Shown here: piece after piece, positions 1 to 8,538 of the stretch
Layout of the letters: each line of letters opens with the position of its first letter
Position numbering within the stretch: the first letter of the stretch is position 1
NCBI GenBank assembly: GCA_023428245.1
Contig: JAEYYX010000097.1
Span: forward strand, 1-60,663
DNA from: Pseudomonadota bacterium
Lineage (GTDB): Bacteria; Myxococcota_A; Polyangia; Polyangiales; Polyangiaceae
Direction: 5' to 3'
Length of the DNA: 60,663 nucleotides
Position numbers and translations under genes: made by a program
The notes under the pieces: generated by a model
What the model saw: the letters and a program-made list of their open reading frames with translations, nothing else
The model's database searches: none
What the model was told of the DNA's origin: nothing

Positions 1-62
1 CATCCCGCCCGGGATGCGCGCGTTTGTTTTATGGGGACTCGAGTCGCGATAGCTTCCGCGCC

Positions 63-1421
63 ATGTCCTTGCTGACGATCGCTGCGATCCTGCTGGCGTT
101 GACCGGGCTCTTTGCTTGGATCAACCAACGCTTCTTCAAGCTCCCGGTGACCATTGGCTTGATGATCCTCGCCCTCAGCAACGCGCTCGGGCTCCTGGTC
201 CTCGAACAGATCGAGCCGCGTTGGGTCGCGCCCGTCGAACACATGATGATGTCGATCGATTTCGATCGAACCTTGATGCAGGGGATGCTGGGCTACCTCC
301 TGTTCGCGGGCGCGCTCCATGTCGACATGGCCAAGCTCAGAAACCAGCGAACGATGGTCCTCCTCTTGGCGACCGTCGGCGTGTTGCTCACGGCCGGCTT
401 GGTCGGGGGCGCGACATGGTTCGTCACGCAGCTCTTCGATCTCCACGTCCCGTTCATCTTCTGCTTGGCCTTCGGCGCGCTGATCGCTCCTACGGATCCG
501 ATCGCCGTACTCGCCATCCTGAAGAAAGTCGGCGCCCCGAAGAGCATCGAGATCAAGCTCGCGGGCGAGAGCTTGTTCAACGACGGCGTGGCCGTGGTGC
601 TCTTCGTCGGCCTGCTTCGCATCGCGGGCGTCGGCGGACCTGCCGCGGCCGCTCGCGCGGCTGAGCAGGACCTGACGGACGAGATCCTCCATCACGCCGA
701 GAATGTCTTGCAGCTCTTCTTGATCGAGGTCGGCGGCGGCATCTTGCTCGGCCTCGCTCTCGGTGGCCTCCTGGTCGCTTTCCTCGCCCGCATCGACGAC
801 TACAAGACGGAGGTGCTCTTGACCCTCGCGGGAGTGACAGCCGGGTACGAGCTCTGCACCGTGTTCCACTTCTCCGGACCGCTCGCGATGGTGATCGCCG
901 GGCTCTTCATCGGAAACCGCGGCCGCATGGCAGCGCTCAGTGAAGAGTCCTCTCGGCGTCTCGACGATTTCTGGGAGCTGATCGATGAGATCCTGAACTC
1001 GGTGCTCTTCGTGCTGATCGGGCTAGAAGTGCTCATCATCACCCTCGAACCGAGCTACCTGATCGCGGGCGCGCTCGTGATTCCCCTCGCGCTGCTCGGA
1101 CGCCTCGTGACGGTGGCCGGCCTGACCTGGCTCCTCAAGCGAACGCACGAGTTCTCGCCGGGCGCGACCCGCTTGCTGGCTTGGGCGGGGCTCCGGGGAG
1201 GCGTCTCGGTCGCGCTCGCGCTCTCCCTGAAAGGAAAGCTGCCTCCGGAGTTGAGCGCGGTTGGCGACCTGCTCGTCACGATGACCTACGTCGTCGTCTG
1301 CTTCTCGATCATCGTCCAAGGCCTGACCATCGGCCCCCTGGTGAAGAAACTCGGCTTGGCTGGACTGCCCCCGAGTATGCCTCCGCCCCCTCCGGTGGCG
1401 CCGCCCCCGCCGGGGCACTGA
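63..1421 (+). CDS. Na+/H+ antiporter, CPA1/NhaP type
   Basis: An inner-membrane cation/proton antiporter that exchanges cytoplasmic Na+ or K+ for protons. The protein is almost entirely hydrophobic, with about 12 predicted membrane segments. It has the family hallmarks APTDPIAVLAILK near residue 140 and ESLFNDG near residue 170, the latter holding the Asn-Asp ion-binding pair. The length of 452 residues is normal for the transporter core without a long cytoplasmic regulatory domain. The C terminus is a short proline-rich tail. I chose the ATG at 63 because the in-frame upstream codons encode a polar stretch that fits poorly before the first membrane helix. The exact transported ion cannot be told from sequence. 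Confidence 0.9.
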   Translation: MSLLTIAAILLALTGLFAWINQRFFKLPVTIGLMILALSNALGLLVLEQIEPRWVAPVEHMMMSIDFDRTLMQGMLGYLLFAGALHVDMAKLRNQRTMVLLLATVGVLLTAGLVGGATWFVTQLFDLHVPFIFCLAFGALIAPTDPIAVLAILKKVGAPKSIEIKLAGESLFNDGVAVVLFVGLLRIAGVGGPAAAARAAEQDLTDEILHHAENVLQLFLIEVGGGILLGLALGGLLVAFLARIDDYKTEVLLTLAGVTAGYELCTVFHFSGPLAMVIAGLFIGNRGRMAALSEESSRRLDDFWELIDEILNSVLFVLIGLEVLIITLEPSYLIAGALVIPLALLGRLVTVAGLTWLLKRTHEFSPGATRLLAWAGLRGGVSVALALSLKGKLPPELSAVGDLLVTMTYVVVCFSIIVQGLTIGPLVKKLGLAGLPPSMPPPPPVAPPPPGH

Positions 1422-1546
1422 GGGCCTCGGCGCGACCGAGCCTCTCACGCCATTCCGCGGGATCTCGCCCACCTTGGCGCGAACGGTGCGCGAGGTCGGC
1501 TCGTGAGTGTTGGCTCGCTCGCCCACGGAGCTATAGAACAGTTCTT

Positions 1547-2224
1547 ATGCGTCCTTGGCTCGCGGTGGATAGCGCCACCGTTCCTGGCGAAACTCAGGAA
1601 CTGAAGCTGCTTCAGCGCGGTGACGAGTTTTCGATTTTCCTAGGCAACACCGTGCTCATGGGGACGCGGCTGTTCGGCTCTGAGGAAGCTCTCGCGAGTT
1701 TGACCGCCGCACGTCTCAAGAAAAAAAAGGGAGCTCACGTTCTCATCGGAGGGCTCGGCATGGGGTTCACGCTCCGCGCGGCGCTCGCCGCTTTTCCTGT
1801 CGGAACGCGCTTTTCGGTCGCCGAGCTCGTGCCGGCCGTCGTCGCCTGGGCTCGAGGGCCTCTCCGCTCCGTGCACGGCTCTTCTCTCGACAGCCCGAAG
1901 GTTTCGATTGTGGAGAGCGATGTGCGAGCGCTCATCACCGCTGCCGAGGCAGAGTTCGACGCGATCTTGCTCGACGTCGACAACGGTCCCGAAGGCCTCA
2001 CTCGAGCCAGCAATCGCTCGCTGTATGGTCCCCGTGGACTCGAAGAGGCCCGCCGTGCCCTGTGTCCCGGTGGTGTTCTCGCTGTCTGGTCGGCGGGTCC
2101 CGATGGGCGCTTCGCTCGGCGACTGCGACAAGCAGGTTTCCAGGTCGAAGAACAAAAGGTGTACGCGAACGGGAAGCGAACCGGCGGACACCACGTGATC
2201 TGGCTTGCGACCAAGCCGAGCTAG
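1547..2224 (+). CDS. spermidine-synthase-like SAM-dependent methyltransferase
   Basis: A 225-residue cytoplasmic protein with a Rossmann methyltransferase fold. The glycine-rich SAM/dcSAM loop GGLGMGFTLRAAL lies near residue 68 and an acidic motif, LLDVDNGPEG, lies further on. This resembles the short spermidine-synthase-like proteins (COG0421) common in proteobacteria, which lack the N-terminal beta domain of true spermidine synthases, so polyamine synthesis is not assured. I chose the ATG at 1547; a GGAG lies about 16 bases upstream, and the longer reading frame upstream is not conserved-looking. The gene is convergent with rpmG, and the rpmG terminator lies between them. Confidence 0.75.
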   Translation: MRPWLAVDSATVPGETQELKLLQRGDEFSIFLGNTVLMGTRLFGSEEALASLTAARLKKKKGAHVLIGGLGMGFTLRAALAAFPVGTRFSVAELVPAVVAWARGPLRSVHGSSLDSPKVSIVESDVRALITAAEAEFDAILLDVDNGPEGLTRASNRSLYGPRGLEEARRALCPGGVLAVWSAGPDGRFARRLRQAGFQVEEQKVYANGKRTGGHHVIWLATKPS

Positions 2225-2292
2225 CGGCGAGGGCGAAAGGAATCGAGTGCGAACATCGTCTCGCCGGCCCCTTCCGCCCCGCGAGGCGGCGC

Positions 2293-2330
2293 ACAAAAAC
2301 AAAAGCGCTTCCGAAATGTACGGAAGCGCT
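2293..2330 (-). terminator. intrinsic terminator of rpmG
   Basis: A perfect 10-bp stem (AGCGCTTCCG / CGGAAGCGCT) with a 7-nt loop occupies 2304-2330. On the minus strand it is followed by TTTGTTTTTG. It lies 45 bp past the rpmG stop codon and in the right orientation for rpmG. Confidence 0.85.
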
Positions 2331-2375
2331 CGCGTCGATCTTCCTCGCGGGGAGCGAGGCGCTCAGACGATAATC

Positions 2376-2543
2376 TTACTTCGAGTGGGGCGGCATCTTC
2401 ATCTCTTTGAAGACGACGTGCTGCCGAACGACGGGGTCGTACTTCTTCAGCTCGAGCTTGCCCTGCTGAGTACGCTTGTTCTTCGTCGTGTAATACGTGA
2501 AGCCGGTTCCGGCGGACGAGACGAGACGGATGTTGTCGCGCAT
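2376..2543 (-). CDS. rpmG: 50S ribosomal protein L33, cysteine-free form
   Basis: A 55-residue protein, beginning MRDNIRLVSSAGTGFTYYTT and ending KMPPHSK, that matches L33 of the large ribosomal subunit along its whole length. It contains KNKRTQQGKLELKKYDPVV, typical of the family. No cysteines are present, so this is the zinc-independent (C-minus) type, like the E. coli protein. It is transcribed away from rpmH. The 149-bp gap between them presumably holds both promoters, but I could not pick convincing -35/-10 boxes. Confidence 0.95.
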   Translation of the reverse strand: MRDNIRLVSSAGTGFTYYTTKNKRTQQGKLELKKYDPVVRQHVVFKEMKMPPHSK

Positions 2544-2692
2544 GGGACCGGGGCCGTATCATGCCCCCTCGGGCTCGGCAACGAAAAATACGCCGCCCGA
2601 TCAAGAAAGACGCCCACCCGCGCCTCATTTAGCTTGACGCTCCGGTAAGTCCGTGGCTGACTCCCCGCCCCCCCGGTACGAGGCTACGACCT

Positions 2693-2845
2693 ATGAGCAA
2701 GCGAACTTTCCAACCTAGCAACACCAGCCGGCTCCGCACCCATGGCTTCCGCAAGCGGAACAGCACGAAGGGCGGCCGCAAGGTGCTCAAGAATCGCCGT
2801 CAGCGTGGCCGGTGGCGCCTGGCCGTGACCGCGTACCAGAAGTGA
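2693..2845 (+). CDS. rpmH: 50S ribosomal protein L34
   Basis: A 50-residue, very basic protein starting MSKRTFQPSN and containing RTHGFRKRNSTKGGRKVL, the L34 signature. It is the first gene of the conserved rpmH-rnpA-yidD-yidC-khpB cluster. Its stop codon overlaps the proposed GTG start of rnpA (GTGA), which suggests translational coupling. Confidence 0.97.
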   Translation: MSKRTFQPSNTSRLRTHGFRKRNSTKGGRKVLKNRRQRGRWRLAVTAYQK

Positions 2846-3330
2846 CCCGAACCGGGCCGCCGCGGGGAGAGGCCCACCGAGGCATTCTTGCGGAGTCTCC
2901 GGTCCAAGGCGCTCGCTTTGGGCCGGATCGGAAGCTCCGTAAGGCCTACGAATTTCGCGAAGTCCAAGGGAACGCCCTCCGCGTTCCCACGGATGCGTTT
3001 GTCTTTTTGTTGCACAAACGCGCTGAGGCCATGGGCCCGTCACGTCTCGGCCTGGTCGCGTCCAGGAAGGTCGGCTGCGCCGTCCGAAGGAATCGACTCA
3101 AGCGCGTGATGCGTGAAGCATTCCGAAAAGGCGCCTTTGGGCTTCCGGAGGGGACCGACCTTGTCGTGATCGTTCGGCCCGGCGTCCCCGAGCTCGGCCT
3201 GCTGGACGTGGAAGCGGCCATCGAGCGCTCGAGACCTCGCCTCAAAAAGGCCCTGGCCAAGCTCGAAGGACAAGTTTCGTCTCGAGAGGGCGAGCCGTCC
3301 TCGCGGCCAAAAAAGGGAAGGCCCGCCTAA
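2842..3330 (+). CDS. rnpA: ribonuclease P protein component
   Basis: The protein subunit of RNase P, which trims the 5' leader of pre-tRNAs together with the catalytic RNA. The RNR signature SRKVGCAVRRNRLKRVMREAF is present in the middle of the protein, and the N terminus has the family pattern RKLRKAYEFREV. I chose the GTG at 2842, which overlaps the rpmH stop; an ATG at 2812 lies inside rpmH. This leaves about 25 extra N-terminal residues before the conserved core, so a later start is possible. The C-terminal tail is polar and basic. The stop overlaps the yidD start by one base (TAATG). Confidence 0.93.
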   Translation: MTRTGPPRGEAHRGILAESPVQGARFGPDRKLRKAYEFREVQGNALRVPTDAFVFLLHKRAEAMGPSRLGLVASRKVGCAVRRNRLKRVMREAFRKGAFGLPEGTDLVVIVRPGVPELGLLDVEAAIERSRPRLKKALAKLEGQVSSREGEPSSRPKKGRPA

Positions 3331-3584
3331 TGCTCCGATCCTTTGGGCGTTTTCTGGAAAGGGCGGTGACGGCGCTCATGCTCGCTCTGATCCGCCTTTA
3401 TCAGCTCACCCTCTCGCCTCTGCTCGGCCCGACCTGCCGTTTTGAGCCCTCCTGCTCTCGTTACGCGGCCAGCTGCCTCTCGACGCACGGGCCGCTCCGC
3501 GGTAGCTGGCTCGCGCTTCGGCGCATCGCGCGCTGCCACCCTTTCCACCCAGGTGGCTACGACCCGCCGCCTCCTCCAGCCTGA
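3330..3584 (+). CDS. yidD: membrane protein insertion efficiency factor YidD
   Basis: An 84-residue protein with the YidD core LIRLYQLTLSPLLGPTCRF followed by EPSCSRYAASCLSTHG and a CHPFHPGGYDP motif near the C terminus. YidD is a small membrane-associated protein that helps the YidC insertase. It sits in its canonical place between rnpA and yidC and overlaps the rnpA stop codon. A proline-rich end (DPPPPPA) follows the conserved region. Confidence 0.95.
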   Translation: MLRSFGRFLERAVTALMLALIRLYQLTLSPLLGPTCRFEPSCSRYAASCLSTHGPLRGSWLALRRIARCHPFHPGGYDPPPPPA

Positions 3585-3614
3585 CCCTCAGAACTTCTCC
3601 CGTCTTTTGCGATC

Positions 3615-5333
3615 ATGGAACGCGGCTCACGCATCCTCCTCTTCATTCTCTTGTTCACCGGCCTCTACTTCTTCATGGGGGGCTTCGGGGACAAGAAAGA
3701 GGATATCCAACCCATCACAACGCCCGAGCTCCGCGTCGAGAGCGGCGAGCCGAAACCCGAGCAAACCTGCCAGCTCGAGACCGCTGAGTTCCGCGCCACG
3801 ATCGGCACCCGCGGCGGAGCCATCAAGGCGTTCCAAACCAAGGGCACCAAGTACCGCCACGATGGCGAGCAGATTGAGCTCGCCACCACGCCTGACCACG
3901 CTCACCTGAGCCCGCTATTTACGACCCTCCGGAATCCGGCAAGCGGCGCCCGTCCCGACGACCTGCTCGACCTCGATCTTTTCCACTACGAACTCGCCTC
4001 CTCGAGCGACAAGGAGTGTGTCCTTGTTTACGAGTCGGAGAAGGTACGCATCGAGAAGCGCGTCGCCATCAGCAGCGCTCCTTACAGCCTGAATACCGAA
4101 CTTCGCATCGAGAACCGCTCCGGCAAAGACGCGGGTTACTCGCTCATTCTCTCCACCGGCGCTTACCTCAAGGACAGCCTCGTCGAGAGCAAGATGTTCC
4201 GGATGAACCCGCTCGCCACCCACGTCGAGTGTATCGACCAGGCGGGTGAGGTCGTTCGCGAGCGTCGCGAGGACTTCGAGCCGGGCGATTTCGAAGAGAA
4301 GGAGCGCTTCGTCCGCTCGGCGACGAACGACGGAAACTGGTCCGAGATGCGCGGTGTGGGCCAGGTCGCCGCCGTCTCGAACGCCTACTTTACGACAGCC
4401 GTCTCCCATGAAAGCGGCCCTGTGACTCCTGTCTGCCAAATGCAGATCGAGGACCGCTGGGACTCGGCGCATCACGCGAGCCGCCAGAAAGACCCAGAAG
4501 CGGCCGCGATCTACAAAGCGCGCCTCTCTTACCCGAGCCATGTGATTCCGGCCGGCGGCACCGACGTCTACCAATTCAAAGCTTATATCGGCCCGAAAGA
4601 GCGCAAGGCTCTCGCCCTCGCGGGGGACCGCTTCGACCCGATCATCGATCTCGGCTTCTTCTCGTCGATCGCCAAGATTCTCGTCACCTACCTCCTCTAT
4701 CTGCACTCAGTCGTGCCGAGCTGGGGTCTTGCGATCGTCATCCTGACCATCACCGCGCGCGTGCTGTTGTTCCCGCTCTCGGTTCCTTCGATTCGCAACA
4801 TGATCCACATGCGCGAGCTGAAGCCTGAGATGGACAAGCTGACCGAGAAGTTCAAAGACGATCCCCAGGCCCGCGGCCTGGCTCAGATGGAGCTCTGGAA
4901 GAAGCACGGCGTGAACCCGATGAAGGGCTGCCTGCCCCAGATGGCGTCGATGCCAGTCTGGTTCGCGCTCTACACGACGCTCCAGACAGCGGTCGAGCTC
5001 TACAACATCCCCTTCCTCTGGTTCCCCGACCTCTCGGCCCCGGACCCCTACTACCTTCTGCCCTTCATCATCGGCGGGGTCTACTTCGTCCAGCAGAAGA
5101 TCATGCCGATGCAGGCCGGTGATCCGGCTCAGCAGAAAATGATGCTCTACATGATGCCGGGCATGTTCACCTTGTTCATGCTCTTCCTCCCGGCCGGTCT
5201 AGGCGTCTATATGTTCACGAACTCTCTCCTCGGCATACTCCAGCAGCGTGCCGTCGAGTACCATGCCCAAAAGACCCTGAGCTCCCGCGTCGCGGTTGTG
5301 ACCACGAGCTCAGAGGGGACCAAGGCAGGGTGA
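3615..5333 (+). CDS. yidC: membrane protein insertase YidC
   Basis: A 572-residue inner-membrane insertase of the YidC/Oxa1/Alb3 family that places and folds membrane proteins alone or with SecYEG. It has an N-terminal membrane helix at about residues 7-23. A large periplasmic domain follows at about 40-330, the Gram-negative arrangement. The insertase core at about 345-555 contains KEHGV-type sequence (KKHGVNPMKGCLPQMASMP) and several helices. It is the fourth gene of the rpmH cluster, 30 bp after yidD. Confidence 0.97.
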   Translation: MERGSRILLFILLFTGLYFFMGGFGDKKEDIQPITTPELRVESGEPKPEQTCQLETAEFRATIGTRGGAIKAFQTKGTKYRHDGEQIELATTPDHAHLSPLFTTLRNPASGARPDDLLDLDLFHYELASSSDKECVLVYESEKVRIEKRVAISSAPYSLNTELRIENRSGKDAGYSLILSTGAYLKDSLVESKMFRMNPLATHVECIDQAGEVVRERREDFEPGDFEEKERFVRSATNDGNWSEMRGVGQVAAVSNAYFTTAVSHESGPVTPVCQMQIEDRWDSAHHASRQKDPEAAAIYKARLSYPSHVIPAGGTDVYQFKAYIGPKERKALALAGDRFDPIIDLGFFSSIAKILVTYLLYLHSVVPSWGLAIVILTITARVLLFPLSVPSIRNMIHMRELKPEMDKLTEKFKDDPQARGLAQMELWKKHGVNPMKGCLPQMASMPVWFALYTTLQTAVELYNIPFLWFPDLSAPDPYYLLPFIIGGVYFVQQKIMPMQAGDPAQQKMMLYMMPGMFTLFMLFLPAGLGVYMFTNSLLGILQQRAVEYHAQKTLSSRVAVVTTSSEGTKAG

Positions 5334-5358
5334 GGGGACCTGCCAAAACAAGGATCAA

Positions 5359-5375
5359 TGGACCTTTAGGGTCCA
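5359..5375 (+). other. small hairpin between yidC and khpB
   Basis: A perfect 6-bp stem, TGGACC / GGTCCA, with a 5-nt loop sits 20 bases upstream of the khpB start and just before its AAGGAA ribosome-binding site (about 5381). There is no T-run after it, so it is more likely an mRNA processing or stability element than a terminator. This is weakly supported. Confidence 0.35.
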
Positions 5376-5394
5376 GCACTAAGGAAAACTAGTT

Positions 5395-5922
5395 ATGAGC
5401 GAACAGAACGTCGAAACCTCCGCGGCTAGCGTTGAGGTGCGAGATCAGAACATCGATGACAAAGCGGCGCTCGTCCTCGAATTCGTCGAGAACGTGATCG
5501 AAGACATGGAGATGGACTGTACGGTCCGTCTGAAGCGCCCGCGCGATGAGAGCCCCGACGAGATCTACATCGAGATCGCCGGTCCCGACTCCGGCCGCAT
5601 CATCGGCAAGAAGGGCCAGGTCCTCCAGGCGCTCCAGTTCCTCGCGCACCGCGTCGTGAACCGGCCCGGCGAGGAGAAGCGTCACGTCCTCGTCGACGCA
5701 GAAGGTTACCGCTCGCGCCGCGATGACAACCTCGCATCCATGGCGAAGAAGCTCGGCAAACAAGCAGTCGAGCTCGGCAAGGTCATCACCTTCGAGCCGA
5801 TGAACCCGAGGGACCGTCGCGTCGTGCACATGGCGCTCGCGAAGTTCGAGGGTGTTGTCACGAAGAGCAGTGGCGAGGGTGACGACCGCCGCGTCCAGAT
5901 TATTCCCGTTCGGCGCACCTGA
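5395..5922 (+). CDS. khpB: RNA-binding protein KhpB/Jag (KH and R3H domains)
   Basis: A 175-residue cytoplasmic RNA-binding protein. A KH domain at about residues 35-105 contains the loop GRIIGKKGQVLQALQ. An R3H domain at about 110-172 contains RDRRVVHMALAKF. The N-terminal Jag domain of many homologues is missing or reduced to about 25 acidic residues. In Gram-positive bacteria this protein (EloR/KhpB) links RNA binding to control of cell elongation. It closes the rpmH cluster; mnmE, often next, is absent here. Confidence 0.93.
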   Translation: MSEQNVETSAASVEVRDQNIDDKAALVLEFVENVIEDMEMDCTVRLKRPRDESPDEIYIEIAGPDSGRIIGKKGQVLQALQFLAHRVVNRPGEEKRHVLVDAEGYRSRRDDNLASMAKKLGKQAVELGKVITFEPMNPRDRRVVHMALAKFEGVVTKSSGEGDDRRVQIIPVRRT

Positions 5923-6056
5923 GCCGGACGGAGGCCCTCTCGGCCGGTCGGAAGAGCGCTCGGTCGGCCCGAAAAGATCGCCTTTTTGCCCGCGCTCGGC
6001 GCGGACCAAAAGCGCTGGCTTGCCAAGTACCTCCCTCGTCTGGCATGCCTTGCGTC

Positions 6057-6659
6057 ATGATCCGTATCAATCGATCACTATGTCAGTCACTGCTCGTTGC
6101 CTTGTGCCTGGGTGCGGTGGCTTGTGGGGGACCTCGGGCTGTGCGCGGAGAGGACGTCGAAGGTCTTGACGACCAGGCCATGGGCACCGGGCTCGACAAG
6201 CGCGACCTGCAGAAGCTTCTGTCCGAGAACATGAACGCACTCCAGAGCTCGGCTGTGGTCAAGCGCTGGGAAAACGAGCAGCAGCCGACGCTCAGCGTGC
6301 TCCCCTTCCGCAATGAGACGAGCGAGCACATCGAGGGCTCCCTTGACGCGCTCATCAGCGACGTCGAGACCACGCTGATCAACGGCGGGCACGTCCGCGT
6401 CATCAGCATTCAGCAGCAGCAGGACCTGCTCGCCGAAGTCAAAAAACAGCAGGGTGACGGCTTCGATCAGGGCCAGACCGCCGTCTGGGGCAAGCAGCTC
6501 GGCGCGAGGTACATCGTGACCGGTAAGGTCTACACCTCCGACGAGGTCTTCAACAAAGAGCGCCGCGTCCAGTACTTCCTCTTCATGCAGGTCCTCGAGG
6601 TCGAGACCGGCCAAATCCTCTTCCAGAACAAGGCCAGCCTGACCAAGGCCGTGATCTAA
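6057..6659 (+). CDS. LpoB-like penicillin-binding protein activator lipoprotein
   Basis: A secreted lipoprotein of about 200 residues with a hydrophobic signal (SLLVALCLGAVAC) ending at a cysteine. The folded part contains TLSVLPFRNETSEHIEG, then VETTLINGGHVRVIS, LGARYIVTGKVYT and QVLEVETGQILFQNKA. This is the order seen in the LpoB/CsgG-like fold. LpoB proteins reach from the outer membrane through peptidoglycan to stimulate class A penicillin-binding proteins. An upstream ATG at 6045 adds four residues; I prefer 6057 because it gives a normal signal-peptide start. The next gene, 21 bp downstream, encodes a COG3014-type lipoprotein, a pairing known from other proteobacteria. Confidence 0.82.
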   Translation: MIRINRSLCQSLLVALCLGAVACGGPRAVRGEDVEGLDDQAMGTGLDKRDLQKLLSENMNALQSSAVVKRWENEQQPTLSVLPFRNETSEHIEGSLDALISDVETTLINGGHVRVISIQQQQDLLAEVKKQQGDGFDQGQTAVWGKQLGARYIVTGKVYTSDEVFNKERRVQYFLFMQVLEVETGQILFQNKASLTKAVI

Positions 6660-6680
6660 GTCCCGGGCCCCCCGCCGAAC

Positions 6681-8150
6681 ATGGACGCATCTTGGATGGT
6701 CTCGCGCCCGAGGGCGCGAGACCCTTTCCTTCTCAAACTACCTTCGCTGGCGTTGTTCCCAGCGCTCTTCGCGTTCGCCTGCGCGGGGCACTCGGCGAAG
6801 ACGCTCGAGGCCCGTAAAGCCCTCGACCGCGGAGACGCCAAAGAGGCGCTCGCGCTGATGAACGAAGAGCTCGACGTCAAGAGCGGCGCCGAACTCCCGA
6901 AAGACGCCTCGGGGGACAATGCGCTCCTGATTCTCGACCGTTCGCTCATCCAGCAACAGCTCGAAGACTACAAGAACTCCTCCCGCGACCTGCAGGTCGC
7001 CGACAAACAGATCGAGCTGCTCGATTTCTCGAAGTCAGCGCTCGAGGACATCGGCAAATACCTCTTCTCGGACGACACGGGTGGCTACCGAGCGCCGCCC
7101 TACGAGAAGCTCCTCATCAACACCATGAACATGGTGAACTACCTCTCCGCTCACAATCTGGACGGAGCACGGGTCGAGGCGCGACGTCTCGCCATCATGC
7201 AGAAATACTACAAGGATCAGCAGATCCCCGAGGCGAGCTTGACCGCGCCCGGTAGCTATTTCGCCGGATTCGTCTTCGAGAAATCGGGCCGCTCCGACAT
7301 CGCTATCCGCTACTACGACGAGGCCCTCCAGCACAAAGAGCTTCCCTCGCTCGTCGAACCTGTTCGGCGCCTGGCGGCCGAGACCGGCTACCGCGGACAA
7401 TTCATCAGCGCCTTCCTTGAGAAGTACCCGGCGAATGAGTCACCAGAGCCTGCGCCCGCGTCAGAGCCTGCGCCCGCGCCCGCACCTTCCGACAGCGAAA
7501 GCGCGGCCCAGGGGGACGAGCCCGGCGCGGGCCCGAAGGACACGACAGGAGAGCTGCTCGTGATCGTGAACTACGGCCGCGTCCCGGCCAAAGTCGCCAA
7601 ACGCATCCCGATCGGCCTCGCCCTCACGTACGGCGCGCTCTACCTGAGCGCAGGCCAGACGGCTCAAGCGAACGAGCTCGCCGCAAAGGGCCTCGTGATG
7701 TGGGTGAACTACCCGGAGCTCGAAGAGACCAAAAGGGTCATCAAGACGCCCACTGTCCTGATCGACGGGCAGGCCTACGAAGTCGAAGAAGCCCTGGCCA
7801 TCGATGAGGAAACGAAACGGGCCTACGACCGTGAGAAAGGACGCATCATCGCCTCGGCGATCACGCGCCTGATCACACGTGCCGTCACCGGCGAGGTCGC
7901 TCAGAAGGTGAGCGGCGACGGCGTCGGAGGGCTCATCGCGAACCTCGCGACCCAGGTCACCCTGACCGCTATGGACACCCCGGACACCCGGAGCTGGGCC
8001 ACCCTGCCGGCCCGCATTGGCGTCGTCCGCGCCCGACTCCCCGCCGGGACCCACAAGGTCGAAGTCGCCGCCCAAGGGCTCAAAAAAACCAGCACCGTCG
8101 AGCTCAAACCCGGCCGCTGGGAAGCGGTCGGAATGACCGTCCTGCGCTAA
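6681..8150 (+). CDS. COG3014-like lipoprotein, probable partner of the LpoB homologue
   Basis: A 489-residue exported protein. Hydrophobic residues (SLALFPALFAFAC) lead to a probable lipidated cysteine. Residues 40-230 are helical and TPR-like (RKALDRGDAKEALALMNEE, and RSDIAIRYYDEALQ). A proline/alanine/glutamate linker (EPAPASEPAPAPAPS) at about 255-275 is followed by a beta-rich region. The C-terminal part begins GELLVIVNYGRVPAKVAKRIP and ends in a small domain that mentions ARLPAGTHKVEV. This pattern matches a family of uncharacterised lipoproteins (COG3014) encoded next to LpoB in other proteobacteria. It probably acts in the periplasm or at the outer membrane with the preceding gene product. 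Confidence 0.72.
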   Translation: MDASWMVSRPRARDPFLLKLPSLALFPALFAFACAGHSAKTLEARKALDRGDAKEALALMNEELDVKSGAELPKDASGDNALLILDRSLIQQQLEDYKNSSRDLQVADKQIELLDFSKSALEDIGKYLFSDDTGGYRAPPYEKLLINTMNMVNYLSAHNLDGARVEARRLAIMQKYYKDQQIPEASLTAPGSYFAGFVFEKSGRSDIAIRYYDEALQHKELPSLVEPVRRLAAETGYRGQFISAFLEKYPANESPEPAPASEPAPAPAPSDSESAAQGDEPGAGPKDTTGELLVIVNYGRVPAKVAKRIPIGLALTYGALYLSAGQTAQANELAAKGLVMWVNYPELEETKRVIKTPTVLIDGQAYEVEEALAIDEETKRAYDREKGRIIASAITRLITRAVTGEVAQKVSGDGVGGLIANLATQVTLTAMDTPDTRSWATLPARIGVVRARLPAGTHKVEVAAQGLKKTSTVELKPGRWEAVGMTVLR

Positions 8151-8275
8151 AATCTGGCCCTTCGAGGCCGGAAATCTCGAAATGCCGGGCGGAAGGGCCC
8201 CCGGGGGACGCCGAAACCGCTGGCTACCTCGGGAGCTCTGCGCTATGGGCATCCGCCCTTTCGGAGACTTTTGCT

Positions 8276-8515
8276 GTGAAACCCGAGATCCATCCGAACT
8301 ACACGCCGGCCGTCTTCGTCGACGGCGACCACGAGATCATCACCCGCTCCACGATGAAGTCTGCCGAGAAGCGGACGATCAATGGCGTCGAGCACAACGT
8401 CGTCCACGTCGACATCTCTGCCTATACGCACCCGTTTTACACGGGCAAGCAGCGCATCGTCGACACCGCTGGACGCGTCGAGCGCTTCAAACAGCGCTAC
8501 GCCAAGAAGAAGTAA
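8276..8515 (+). CDS. rpmE2: 50S ribosomal protein L31, type B (cysteine-free)
   Basis: A 79-residue protein that starts from GTG at 8276 (KPEIHPNYTPAVFVDGDHEI) and ends FKQRYAKKK. The TIDISAYTHPFYTGKQ-like segment and the KRTINGVEHNVVHVDIS segment identify L31. The zinc-binding cysteines of the C-plus form are absent; the type B form is often made under zinc limitation in bacteria that have both. A GGAG lies about 10 bases before the GTG. Confidence 0.93.
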   Translation: MKPEIHPNYTPAVFVDGDHEIITRSTMKSAEKRTINGVEHNVVHVDISAYTHPFYTGKQRIVDTAGRVERFKQRYAKKK

Positions 8516-8538
8516 GCTCCGAGGTTTGCGCGCGACGG

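Noticed and set aside
1181..1546. Upstream extension of the spermidine-synthase-like frame
   Set aside because: It overlaps the antiporter gene in another frame and adds arginine-rich sequence without any homology; the ATG at 1547 gives the family start.
6040..6053. Sequence resembling a sigma-54 promoter (TGGCAT...TTGC)
   Set aside because: The spacing between GG and GC is two bases too short and it overlaps the start of the LpoB-like gene.
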